A program made the translations under genes and the position numbers. The notes beneath the pieces were generated by a model. It ran no database searches, was not told the origin of the DNA, and was given only the letters and a program-made list of their open reading frames with translations. This document shows positions 8,001 through 17,307 of a stretch of 64,000 nucleotides of DNA, in pieces. How positions within the stretch are numbered: the stretch's first letter is position 1; each line of letters starts with the position of its first letter. Origin of the DNA: Phytophthora colocasiae (taxonomy: Eukaryota > Oomycota > Peronosporomycetes > Peronosporales > Peronosporaceae); assembly GCA_018806915.1 (NCBI GenBank), contig JAGKQI010000028.1:62001-126000 (forward strand), read 5' to 3'.

Positions 8001-10070
8001 GATAACACTACTGTGCTAGTCGAGGGTTACGTGGACCTGGATGAAACTGTGAAGGTGGCTCGGACTTTGTGCACGGTGAACGAAGGCAAGGTGGTGGTGG
8101 AGGTCTGTAACGCTTCCACCGAGGACGTGATCATCAAGAAAGGAACGCTTATCGCGGCCGCCACCGTCGTTCCGGAGTCAGCCTTCGCTTTCGAGGATGC
8201 CGAGAACGCTTCGAAGCGTGGATCGGACTGGGTGAGTTCGATCATCGGCGCGGTTGAGTCGCAACCTGGAGCGTCCGTAGATCCCATGCCTGAGTTGGAT
8301 GAGGAGCTGAAGAAGGAGTTCAAGGTGGATTTCACGGACTCCAAACTATCGCCCGAACAGCAGGGGCTGTTCTCGGAGCTGCTCGAGTCCTTCTCGGACA
8401 TGTTTGTGGAGACTTCGATGAAGCCTGGCAGAACGGATCTCTTAGAGTTCTCGATCGACACTGGGGAGAACGCTCCTATCAAGCAAAGACCGTACCGCGT
8501 GTCGAGGGCGGAGGGGGATGTCATGGAAGCGGAGATCCAACAATACCTCGACTTTGGGATCATCCGACCGTCCACAAGTCCGTGGGCGAGTCCTGTCCTG
8601 ATGATACGCAAACCTGACGGGGAGATACGCTTCTGTATCGACTATAGGCGCCTGAACGCTGTCACCATCAAGGACTGTTACCCTATGCCCCTTATCGATG
8701 ACATTCTAGATGTCCTGGGGAACGCTAAGCTCTTCTCGACAATGGATATAGCGTCCGGATACTGGAACGTGCCTATGGCCGTGAGGAGCATCGAGAAAAC
8801 GGCGTTCACGTGCAAGTACGGTTTATTCGAGTGGTTAGTTATGCCTTTTGGCCTAAGTAACGCTGTGCCTGCCTTCGAGAGACTCATGGAAAACGTGCTA
8901 GTGGACCTCAAGTGGAGGACGTGCCTTGTGTACTTGGACGACTGCGTTGTCTTCAGCGAGGACTTCCCGACGCACCTGGTAAGGTTGAAGCAGGTGCTGG
9001 AACGCTTCCGAGCGGCCGGCTTCAAATTGAAGATGAAGAAGTGCAAGTGGGGGCGTGACCAGGTAGCGTTCTTGGGTCATATCGTAACGCCGTCCGGCAT
9101 CCTGCCGAACCCTGAGAAGGTGAAGTCAGTGATGACTTTGAAGAACCCGCACGGCCTTCATACCGTGCGAGCGTTCCTGGGGCTTACGAGCTACTTCCGT
9201 CGCTTTATACCGGGCTACGCCGCTATCACGGAGCCCATAGAACGGTTGAAGGGGAAGGGAGTACCGTTCAGGTGGTCGGAGGACTGTGAGTCGGCGTTCC
9301 GACAGCTGAAACGGAGGCTCGCGGAGCAGCCTATCCTGGTTTACCCGGATTTCTCGAAGCGTTTTAAACTGTACGTGGACTCCTCCACGTTGGCGATCGG
9401 GGTGTGTCTTATGCAGACCGTGGAAGGAAGGGAACGCGTGGTAGCCTACGCTAGCAAGTTGCTAGTTGGATCCGAAAAGAACTGGGTCAACAAACAGAAC
9501 GGCACTTCGGAGATCGAGTGCTGGGGCATTGTTTGGGCTACGCGGAAGTTCCGTTGCTACCTCGATCGGCGTGAGTTCGACCTGTACACGGACCACAAGG
9601 CGTTGACGTGGGTCTTTGACGAGAGAAACCGTACCAGTAACGCTAAATTGGCACGGTGGGCGATGGAACTCTCCCAGCTAAGATTTATGGTGTTCCACAA
9701 ACCTGGAACGGCTATGGGCCACGTGGATGAACTCTCGCGCCTACATGCGGTGACTATTAATGCCGTTTCGATGGCGGATCTGCTTAACGCGGCCGATCCT
9801 GTGGAGGATGGTCCCGACGAAGTCGGGGAGACTGCAGTGCCCGGAGGCGATACTACGCGGAGAACCGTTCCTGAGGACGGAACGGTGGATGGGACGGGAA
9901 ACAGTGAAGCTGGAGGGTGTGGTTCTATTCCGGTCAGGGGGTCAGCTCGTTGTAACGCTGCTCCTCCTGACCCCGACGATCAACTGTTGGTGTCCCCGGT
10001 GGACTTGTTCGGCCTGCAACAGGAACGGTTCCTGGACGAGCAGAAACGGACGCCGTGGATTTGGCGATGA
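5004..10070 (+). CDS. pol: element A pol: acidic spacer, protease, reverse transcriptase, RNase H
   Basis: The long frame of 1,688 codons is in phase with the end of gag. Residues about 1-650 are a highly charged, Glu-rich spacer with four tandem repeats near the start. The aspartic protease follows at about 850 (MLIDSGAVASLID, D-S-G). The RT lies at about 1150-1330 with the expected blocks (RFCIDYRRLNAV, FSTMDIASGYWN, FGLSNAVPAFERLM) and catalytic YLDD at about 8931. A canonical RNase H follows with all three acidic residues in place (LYVDSS, TSEIE, YTDHK). The frame stops at 10070, where integrase continues in another frame after a one-base lesion near 10060. The acidic spacer is far longer than in ordinary gypsy elements. 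Confidence 0.88.
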   Translation: MSENASSLEEEGGRAFGGGEYAVTTVGFGSETTEIAVNKTVTEERGERSEERWERQGQRILAEASVPEEENNYREERSEERWERQGQRILAEASVPEEENNYREERSEERWERQGQRILAEASVPEEENNYGEGRSEERWKRAGQRIQAEASAPGREFIYDYREASELPEETREGTLLPAEYEAAVVSEGEEDYFCDYYADYKEIASLEEGMPVELTAQLGVAGSVQWDENVPDEAEKDNDDETVPEVGGVVEGDIKQNTEEERCRVPPGSKSPKLEMSKESTEWFDSDVSAVRVLFQGPACKHNGDAERIYVRFLADSKSSEERERETEEIEGAGENKDQVGESVSPREDKTAAVADEATTKGPEVSGRKPDTGTLHLENASNPDKNEESGEERYVESGETAPLASEDRMEKSSEGADPVADEPGSQAGKVTPRGRRPRAKFFTTEELDALEEGLASAVGEEKEEFEKELEDRLFPLDEVELRRRVKENKEGKKELTLAELSCILSIPEETLKRTKESSPGELSTPEYWVKWYASTLAASEAAKRANRNFSKEPPDGDAVASIVAEDGRDSDQRDVGGGRRPHRRSYKRERERKKRKLAPRRDPVKTETVAENIGIPLRGPVPGTQSSPLSTVPVLDKIDADPQWRRLIRKTVYQLIGQALMVKERSCGSCQVRIRGRKDLNGVRDRWLDFQLQSMDRKIEPFLQQADPHLSEPFKSMLVQEIKNNYLRFADTIRCKMLERTPTCERCRTLVKSPERGPYLRSVSFDCSALFANHSEALGTLSSKEDQANGMYEYAHAVSDGRTVKPHKGGLREVLGPGAGDSEDEDEVVPEGKRIIGSVGGVEALSVGYIDCLPTAMLIDSGAVASLIDYRVLKRLGRADAPMSPYPQGLKGVSGHSLRVRGMVDLPMRLGSREMTRPFVVVDKLHVDVILGTDTLKAYRAVVDLDASTVTLKDTKEVFPIGSPRVEEMYTARINSTVRLCPGGQALVVSEVQGEAADNTTVLVEGYVDLDETVKVARTLCTVNEGKVVVEVCNASTEDVIIKKGTLIAAATVVPESAFAFEDAENASKRGSDWVSSIIGAVESQPGASVDPMPELDEELKKEFKVDFTDSKLSPEQQGLFSELLESFSDMFVETSMKPGRTDLLEFSIDTGENAPIKQRPYRVSRAEGDVMEAEIQQYLDFGIIRPSTSPWASPVLMIRKPDGEIRFCIDYRRLNAVTIKDCYPMPLIDDILDVLGNAKLFSTMDIASGYWNVPMAVRSIEKTAFTCKYGLFEWLVMPFGLSNAVPAFERLMENVLVDLKWRTCLVYLDDCVVFSEDFPTHLVRLKQVLERFRAAGFKLKMKKCKWGRDQVAFLGHIVTPSGILPNPEKVKSVMTLKNPHGLHTVRAFLGLTSYFRRFIPGYAAITEPIERLKGKGVPFRWSEDCESAFRQLKRRLAEQPILVYPDFSKRFKLYVDSSTLAIGVCLMQTVEGRERVVAYASKLLVGSEKNWVNKQNGTSEIECWGIVWATRKFRCYLDRREFDLYTDHKALTWVFDERNRTSNAKLARWAMELSQLRFMVFHKPGTAMGHVDELSRLHAVTINAVSMADLLNAADPVEDGPDEVGETAVPGGDTTRRTVPEDGTVDGTGNSEAGGCGSIPVRGSARCNAAPPDPDDQLLVSPVDLFGLQQERFLDEQKRTPWIWR
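5142..5489 (+). repeat. four tandem 87-bp repeats inside the pol spacer of element A
   Basis: Three near-identical units (5142-5228, 5229-5315, 5316-5402) encode 29 residues each, beginning ERSEERWERQGQRI. A fourth diverged unit occupies 5403-5489. The unit length is a multiple of three, so the frame is kept. Each unit carries several copies of the GAACGST / ASCGTTC word typical of this element. Confidence 0.95.
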
Positions 10071-11050
10071 TCGCGTATCTCCAGGATGGTGCTCTCGCCT
10101 TCGATTCCCAGCTCCGGGCGAGGACGTTGTTGATGGCTCCTAACTACGCCGTCAAGAACGGCGTGCTGATTAGGAAGGTCTACTTGAAGGCCCGGGCTGG
10201 ACCTGCTAGTTCTATTGAGGTGCCAGTGATCCCGTTACCGTTCATCTCAACCGTTCTGCACCACTGCCACACGGACGTATTGGCAGCCCACGTCGGAGTG
10301 ACGAAGACGCTGGACAAGGTCCGCAAGCATGCGTTCTGGCATGGCTGGAAGCAGGATGTGGCGGAGTACGTGCGCGAGTGCACGATCTGCGGCAGCGGCA
10401 AGAGTTACCGTCCATGGCGGAACGGTCTGATGCAAAGGATGCCGGTGCATGACCTGTCTGGACCGTTCTCGTTACTGGTCGTGGACGCTATCGGACCCCT
10501 GGTTACGACGCCTCGAGGCAAGAAGTTCATTCTAGTCTTTGCCGACTACTTCACCCGCTGGGTGGAGGCGTTCGCGATCGAAGCCTTGGACACGATCACC
10601 TTCGTCGAGACGATGGTGAATGAAGTTATCTCGCGGCACGGGGTGCCCGAGAGGTTGCTTAGCGACCAAGGATCCAACTTTATTTCGGAACTGGCGCGCT
10701 CGTTTTACGAAACGCTCGGCATTAAGAAGCTGTTCGGAGCCGCCTACCACCCGCAAACTCAGGGATTGGTAGAGCGGTTCAACGGAACGCTTATTGGCAT
10801 GCTGAAGATGTTCGTGAATGAAGCCCAGACCGACTGGGATCTGTATCTACCGCGCGTACTGTTCGCTTACCGTACTTCTTATCACGAAGCGTTGAAGGAC
10901 TCGCCGTTCTTCTCGCTGTACGGTCGAGATCCCGTGTTACCGCTAGACCTAGCGTTCCTGAACACGGATAACAAGTGGAAGAGCAACGAAGTGGCCGCCT
11001 ACCGACGGCGTTTGTACCTGTCGCTGAGGACACCAGAAGGATGGTGGAGC
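10055..11050 (+). pseudogene. int: element A integrase, N-terminal and catalytic part
   Basis: This is the continuation of pol in another frame. The zinc-binding domain is visible (HCHTDVLAAHVGVTK, then CTICGSGK, HHCC pattern). The catalytic core has D, D and E in place (VVDAIGPL, LLSDQGSNF, GLVERFNGT), and GAAYHPQTQG is the usual signature before the Glu. After about 11025 the frame shifts by one base and then meets element B at 11055. The C-terminal part resumes at 46243. Integrase inserts the cDNA into the chromosome, so this copy must be inactive. Confidence 0.88.
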
Positions 11051-11054
11051 GGCA
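11051..11054. repeat. target-site duplication of element B, left copy (GGCA)
   Basis: GGCA precedes the LTR start and corresponds to GTCA at 46239-46242 after the LTR end, 3 of 4 matching. Removing B and one copy brings the integrase reading frame of element A back into register, which supports the boundary despite the mismatch. Confidence 0.75.
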
Positions 11055-11204
11055 TGACACGTTGCTAATTACGATTTTTCGAGTGGATATGGACGTTACG
11101 CTGTGATGTGATTGGATGTATACTGGGTTGTGGGAGAAAGGGAGATGTGGGACGAGGTTATGTCCCGTGTGACAATATGATGGATCTGTGGAAGAAAACT
11201 GCTG

Positions 11205-11215
11205 TATATATATTA
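11205..11215 (+). promoter_or_regulatory. TATA-like element in the LTR
   Basis: TATATATATTA lies about 150 bases into the LTR and is present in the B and D copies. In both LTRs of C the reverse complement reads TATATATATTAACC as well. It is a plausible U3 promoter element. The transcription start cannot be seen. Confidence 0.4.
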
Positions 11216-11351
11216 ACCTTCACCTGTACTGCAAAGGGGCCCAAGAGATCAGAAGTGTTCCTCGGAAAAGTGCACAAACTCCGAGAGACAATAACACTCA
11301 GTCTGATCACCGGACTTTCCCCGACGATGAGTGCCTAAAGGTTGGCAGAAA

Positions 11352-11381
11352 GTCTCTCAGAAGAATGTATCTCTGAGAGAC
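11352..11381 (+). repeat. 10-bp inverted repeat in the LTR
   Basis: GTCTCTCAGA (11352-11361) and TCTGAGAGAC (11372-11381) form a perfect stem with a 10-base loop. The repeat is conserved in the other B-family LTRs. It lies 140 bases downstream of the TATA-like run, so it may be in the transcribed leader as an RNA hairpin. Confidence 0.7.
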
Positions 11382-11578
11382 CTCATCCCGTTGCCGTCCT
11401 GTGTGACGATGATGGTTCAAGGAATACAGTTATACCCACAAGATACCAAGTATCGCGCACCGGACGTAGCGCACCCCGCGCATATCCCAATTGGACTTCG
11501 TGCGTTGTAGCATACGTGCTCCGCACCCTGAAAACACACATGGATTTCTGATATCACGCATGGAAACTCTGATATCAA

Positions 11579-11905
11579 TCCATGAAGTCTGACGTACATG
11601 ATGTCCGACGTACATGAAGTCCGACGTACATGAAGTCCGACATACATGAGTCTGACGAACATGATTCTGGTGAACAAGTCTGATGTGTCCGGCTTATACA
11701 AGCAATATTCCAGACATCACCAGTTTCCGATGAACAGACTCCGACGTACAAGACTCCGATGATCAGACCCAAGTGTCACGACTCTGGTATTACGACTCTG
11801 ATGTACATGATTCCGGAGTACATGGTTCCGATGAACATGTCTCCGACGCACATGATTCCAGACCCTGATGAACAGGATACCAGACTCTGACACTCTGAAG
11901 TCCAC
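11579..11905 (+). repeat. tract of degenerate short repeats in the LTR
   Basis: This stretch is built from variants of a roughly 16-base word, TCYGACGTACATGAAG / TCYGATGAACATG. Some copies are tandem (11590-11645) and others are spread up to 11905. Copy number differs between LTRs: the two LTRs of element C differ in length by one 16-base unit plus two single bases. Confidence 0.85.
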
Positions 11906-12949
11906 CCCATACTGGAACCAAGTGTACCCAACACGACCTCACGCAATCAAGTGACACGCAACCCACTCATCCCTGTAATGATATCATTAAGTGTCGACTC
12001 GACAAGATCTGCAGCATCGACTACCATAGTGAGCCCAAGTGAAGATTCCTGAGTTATACTGAGACCAAGTGTACCTGAGAATATAGAAGACAGAAGACAG
12101 AGAGATACGAGATAGATAACCAGAGTTCAATTTGCATCGTGATAAGGAGTTCAATTTTACCTTATCATACCGACTGCTATCTGCCTGCTGCTTCTTGTAA
12201 GTATTAGGCCACGATAAAGCTTTGAATCGTGTGATCTCTCACCTATCAAGCCCCTTAAGGTGGAGATCAGCGTAACGTAGAGACCTGAGAGGACCCACCT
12301 ATTCCATTTCCAAGTTGGGTCGTTTGTCTTGTCTCTAGCGGTAGCCCATTTCATATTGTACGTTTGGACAGGTTTTGGGAGCTAGACAGTCGCTCTCAAG
12401 ACGCTCGGTAGACTGTTATATAACTGATAGTGTATTGGTTTATTTTCCCTCTATATATTAGACGCGAAAGTTACGGGAATACCAGACAGACCAGGTGTCT
12501 GGTGAACATTTCCTTAGTTGACCTGGAGAACTAGCCCACTGCTTAAGGGCCAGGAAAGAATAAGAGCAGCTACATATTTGTATATCGGAACTCTATATTG
12601 CGGTTATCTCGGAAGTCTATTTACTGGACTTCCCTTTGTATTAATTTCTCTTTTGTTTTCAGAAATCTCTGGTGTACACAAGTGTTCACCGGAAAACGTT
12701 CGACTCTCAAGCGCTCCTGTGAGGACCAGAAGGACATCCGACGGTCTACGCAAGGAACCCTCACTCTCAGCAACACTCTCACGACCCCGGCGAGGGTCTC
12801 ATTACCAAGACAACGAACCTACGAGGACAGCACAAGGTAACACACGCCCACCTTGCTGTGCGACTCTGGTATCATTACCGGTAGTCACACTTCCAGGTTC
12901 ACTGTACGCCCCTGCACCGCGGTAAAAGTTGCACCGACTTCGCGACAAC

Positions 12950-12968
12950 TGGTGCGCGTGCCCGGATC
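12950..12968 (+). promoter_or_regulatory. primer-binding site of element B
   Basis: TGGTGCGCGTGCCCGGATC starts two bases after the LTR end. Its complement reads as the 3' end of a tRNA: T-stem half CCGGG, acceptor half CACGCGC, discriminator A, CCA. It is identical in element C. The tRNA cannot be named without the host tRNA set. Confidence 0.75.
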
Positions 12969-13039
12969 TTGGTATCGTGATATCACCGGATCTAAGAGAG
13001 TTTGAGAAGAGGGTTTCCTGTCAAGCGTCTATATTCAAG

Positions 13040-16000
13040 ATGGCTTCACATGGAACTACTACAAGAGGAGGACGTCGGGGACGCGGTGGTCGCAGTGTGG
13101 CGACACGTCAGTCGAAGCCTTCAAGGTCTTCCGCCTGACGAACAACCCGACTTGGATGCTGTTCAGAAGGCGGCACGCGAGAAGAGGAAGGCTGCACGTG
13201 AAAAGGAAGCAGTCGAGGAGGTGAACGTCCCGGAACCGGCGGTCGAAGACCAGCCTGCTGCGGAGCCTGAAGCCCAAGAGACACCCGATGTGTCTGGCGA
13301 ACAAGGTTCTGAGGAAGGTCCGTCCGAAGCTGAAGCTTCTGGTGACGAGGTGGCCACTGCCCGTGAGGGTGGTGATGAGGCGTCTGAGGGAGGCGCCGAC
13401 GTGGTTGAGTCCCCGGAGGTCATTGACTTGTGTTCTGAGTCGACGGCTTCTGGGAAGTCCGTGGGAGAAGTGAAGACAGAACCCGGACTGGTTGATGAAC
13501 GTGTCTCGAAGACTCCAAAGTCCGAAGACACTCCGATGTCCGATGACATGCCGATGAAGTCCGAAGATTCTCTGAAGACACCGTCTGATGAGTCTGGGAG
13601 GGCCGATTCGCTGGATGGAGAACGTGCCCTGAAGTACGTACGCCGTGAGTTCCGCCGCTGGAGGGACATGGACGCTGGAAGAATTGTTCCGCCGAACGTC
13701 GAATACGCCTGGCGAACAGCGAAGCCTGACGCAAATGTCTTCCAGAAAGCTGCGGCAGCGACGGGCGACTACATCAAGTGGCGGTGTTCTTCAGTATTTC
13801 CAGAAGACATGTGGATATCGGAGTTCTGCTTGAGGCGCCACAGTTTTGGCCGAATCCAAGACTTGTCGTACGTCGAGATCTCGATGAATACTCTGACGGC
13901 ACCCGAATGTGTCGCTGTCCTTCAGACGATGCTGTATGAAGCAGGATTTGAGTTCCAGAACTTGCTACCGAGGTGGTCTCAGACCCAAGCGTCTGCTATC
14001 TTCGAACCTCAAGTGCGCAGTATGGCGACGGAGCTTCAGAGCCGACTTGCTGAAGAACTGGTTGAGTGGGCCAATGTGACCGCCAGGTCACAGGTCAATC
14101 GACTCCCAGAAGACACAAAGGTAGGCAACGAAGCACGTCGAGACGAAGCTGATGGTATATTACGCGATGAGAAGGCTGACCTACAAGGACGACAGCTGAT
14201 TATGAGACTCCGGGTGACCGGACTCAGAGTCACACATAGTTCCGACGGGTCCAGCGGTGGAGAACCACCGCAGTCCAAGCGCCTGCAACATGGTCCGCCG
14301 CGCCCGCAAGTCTCGTCGACACCATCTGCACTGTCGACGCCGTCGCTAAGTTCGCTGCCGGTATACGAGAGTCACTCTGATAGCACTCGTTTGGAGTCTG
14401 GCGTGCCAATGTCTGAAGATCGAGGTAGCTCTCTGACGACTGATGCGCCGGTGCCAAGTGTCATGGGGACCTCGCGTACGTCGGATGACCACTCGTCGGG
14501 ACTCCAGACCTCTCGTGGAAGTTCCACAGACTCGTCGCTGATGTCCATGAGTCGAGGGGCGTCTGCACATATGCCGTTGTCCGTCGGAGGTCTGGCAATG
14601 ATTGACCAAGGTGCTGATGCCGGAGGAATGCTCGCCGGAGTGTCTATGGGAATCCACGTGACACGAACACTGATGCCGGCGAAGTCGGAGCCCGATGACT
14701 TCGAGATGTTGGAAGAGAAGCCGGAGTTTCCAGAAGTGAAGTCCGAGAGACAGATGTCCACCAGAGATTCTGTTCACCGGACGCCGGAAGCTCCAGCATC
14801 GTCCGTCTCGAGTCGTGGGAGAAGCCACCAGAGCAGACATCAGAGTCTGAAGAGCGAGGATCACCGGAAAGTGTCTTCCAGACGCTTGAGTTCCGTTGCG
14901 TCAAGCCACACACGAAGTTCCCAGAGATCAGGCCCAGCGCAGATCGAACTGAACGCAATGCGGCAGCAACAGGAATGGCAGCGTCGAATGGAACAAGAGC
15001 AGAAGGAATTTCTGGCCAGAGAACGTCTGGAATCCATGGAGCGTGAACGTCGACGTGAACAACGGGAACTTGATACGCGCCAGCAGATCCAGACACTTAC
15101 CGACCGACTACTCGAGTCTGAGAGCGCCAGACTGGAAGCCCAGAGACGCGTGGATGACTTGGAAGAACGTCGGAGTCAAGCGTCAGAGTCCAAGCTCAAG
15201 TACCATTCGAAATCGTCCGAGAGACAAGTGTCCGATGAACAAGTTTCTGGTGAACAGTTTTCCGATGTACAGCGTCTGGAGACCGAGTTTGCAGATCGCT
15301 GGAAACAACGGGAAGCCGAGGCCGAAGCCGAACGTGCGCGTTGGGCAGACGAGCTGAAACGAGACTGGATTTCGCAAATGGAGACCTTACGACAGCGGGT
15401 GCACGACGTGGAGTCGGAGCGCGACAGGGAGCGGGAAAGTTCCCAGAACATGCAGCGTTTCCAGGCCGCAGAATTGAGGAACCTTCGTGCAACATTGTCC
15501 CAAGTTCAAGGGGTCGCCCACCCTGAAGTAGCAACTTCAAGTCGGATCTCCGGTGAACATGACCCTAAACCGGCAAACGGACTTCTGGTGAACAGTCGGG
15601 ATACGGAGGATTGCACACCAGGGGTTAGGGGATCAGAAGGAGTCGCCAGCAGGGGTAGGGTTACACCCATTAAAACGACGGAGGCCTTCCATACGCCTCT
15701 TCCCCTACGGAGATCGACCGAAACAAAGCGCGCGAAGGCTGGAAGGCATGGCGCGGCCACCGCGGCCGCTACGACGACCCAGACGGCTCAAGCGGCTCCC
15801 CTGACAGAGGTCAAGACCGAAGGAAGGCGCCCAGCGACTCCCAGGCGCGATGGACACCGGAAACCCAGTGAAAGACGCTCGGAAGATGGCCGAGACGCTC
15901 CTCGGAAGCCCGGAAGACGCAAGAATGACCCGGACCCTGGTGGAAGTTCCAGTGACTCAAGATCGGACTCCAGTGATTCGTCTTCTGATGGCTTGGATCC

Positions 16001-17242
16001 TCCGGAGTTTGTTAACCTGACTTCTGCGTCCCATGGACAAGCTGGAGCGACTTTGCTGACCATGAGGCCCTTTATTAACTCAAGTATCATCGGAGAATTT
16101 GATCCCCGAGCGACATTACGAGAACGGGTTCACTGGTGGGAGCGCTTTGTGAACATGGCATCTCAGGGAGCATGGATGAACAAGACCCGCATACAGGAAC
16201 TCAAGCTGAAGCTCCCGGTGTCTGCCAGAGATTGGTTCAACCAGCTCCCGAAGAGTGTTTCCCGGGACTGGAAGGAATTATCGTCGGAGTTTCGCAGGCG
16301 CTATTGCAAGGCCCGGTCATCATACTCACGATGGAAATGAAGAGTTCCGAGACTCCGTTGGACTTCTTCTATCGCCTGAACTCGGCCGCCGGAAAAGCAG
16401 AAGTGGACTTCAGAAAATCCTCCAGACGTCTGGAGAAACACGTTCTGAGGTACATCACCAAGCTGAAGGACGAGCGTCTGAAGATCGCGTTACAAGGCCG
16501 GAAGTTCAGGAGTATCTCGGACTTGGAATATGCTCTGCAACAGGACGAAGATGTCTGGCGAACTGCTGCTCAAGACACTACGACCACCAGACATCGGGAT
16601 TTCCGAGCGGACAATCTCCCACGTGGACAGTTTAAGCTGAAGCGTATGGGGAAGACTTACGTCGCCCGAGAAGCAGACCCGGATGCCTCTGACGATGTCG
16701 ATGCGGACACCAGAACTCAAGAGAAGGATACCAGGGCTTCGTCGTCAGATCACGATCGCGAGATGTCTGGTGTGCAATCTTCGTCTGGTGTACAATCTGC
16801 CTCTCAGGCGCCTGGCGGTGCTGATTGGACTCAGACTCTGACAAAAGAAGTTTATCGGGTCATGGACAACATGGGATGGCGACCGCCGCCCCAGTCTCCC
16901 CGAGGATCATCAGGTCAAGACTTCCAGCAGACACGTCGCGATAACCCTGACTACTGGAACAAGTTCTGCGAGAAGTGTCGCCGCTCAGGTCATTCGGAGG
17001 AAAGCTGCTGGAGAGACATTGTCTGCGACAGATGTCAGGAGAAAGGTCACCCGAGCAGGATGTGCCGAGTACCGCCGTGTGAGGTTTGCGGAAAGGTGCA
17101 CTCTGGGAGACCATGCGAGGACATCAAGACCCTGGAATCCCTCAAGAAACTAGCCCGTCAAGGTACACTGAAGGACCTGCCGGATCACCTACTGGAGAAA
17201 CTCCTGGGTGACGAGGCTGACTCTGGGAAACAGTTAAACTAG
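13040..17242 (+). pseudogene. gag: element B gag, two frameshifts
   Basis: This is the same protein as the intact Gag of element C. The ATG is at 13040 (MASHGTT). A 2-base deletion near 13118 ends the first frame after about 33 codons. The main body then runs open to 16340 in the other frame. A 13-base deletion near 16328, relative to C, shifts it again, and the C-terminal part runs to the TAG at 17240-17242 with three zinc knuckles near 16970-17120 (CEKCRRSGHSEESC, CDRCQEKGHPSRMC, CEVCGKVHSGRPC). See element C for the domain layout. Confidence 0.9.
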
Positions 17243-17278
17243 CAAGCCCGTCGGATGGGGATCCGAAACGCGCCGGGC
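17233..17278 (+). promoter_or_regulatory. -1 ribosomal frameshift signal between gag and pol (element B)
   Basis: The slippery heptamer GTTAAAC (17233-17239) is read G TTA AAC in the gag frame and directly precedes the gag stop TAG. The pol frame is -1 to gag and is open across this point. After a 6-base spacer comes a hairpin: GCCCG and TCGGAT (17246-17256), loop GGGG, ATCCGA (17261-17266) and CGGGC (17274-17278). GUUAAAC is a known slippery sequence (the arterivirus type), and the spacer length is what such sites need. Confidence 0.8.
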
Positions 17279-17307
17279 AAGGCACACCCCCAGAGTTATG
17301 TGTTCTA

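Larger units (their letters stand above)
11055..12947 (+). repeat. 5' LTR of element B
   Basis: 1,893 bp, from TGACACGTTGCTAATTACGA to CCGACTTCGCGACA. It holds a TATA-like run, a 10-bp inverted repeat and a long tract of degenerate short repeats (each listed separately). Compared with the 3' LTR of the same element it has many differences, for example ATTAGACGCGAAAG where the others read ATTAGAGGGTGGTGCGCGAAAG. Small open frames inside it lack ATG starts or consist of the repeats and are not genes. Confidence 0.92.

Noticed and set aside
7616..8008. Minus-strand frames opposite pol of element A
   Set aside because: They are short, Ser-rich shadows of the protease region.
11417..11905. Small minus-strand frames in the LTR with repetitive peptides (HVRRTSCTSD)
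   Set aside because: They are translations of the degenerate 16-base repeats and change with repeat number.
11579..11905. CRISPR-like spaced repeats
   Set aside because: The repeats are degenerate and irregularly spaced with no unique spacers, and the context is a eukaryotic LTR.
12518..12925. A 135-codon frame near the LTR end, repeated in every B-family LTR (for example 27411-27767, 43052-43408, 45809-46216)
   Set aside because: It has no ATG start, it lies in the LTR, and its recurrence follows from the LTR being repeated. Frameshifts between copies are tolerated.
16632..16844. His/Arg-rich minus-strand frames opposite gag of B, C and D
   Set aside because: They are shadows of Ser/Asp-rich gag codons, with no independent support.
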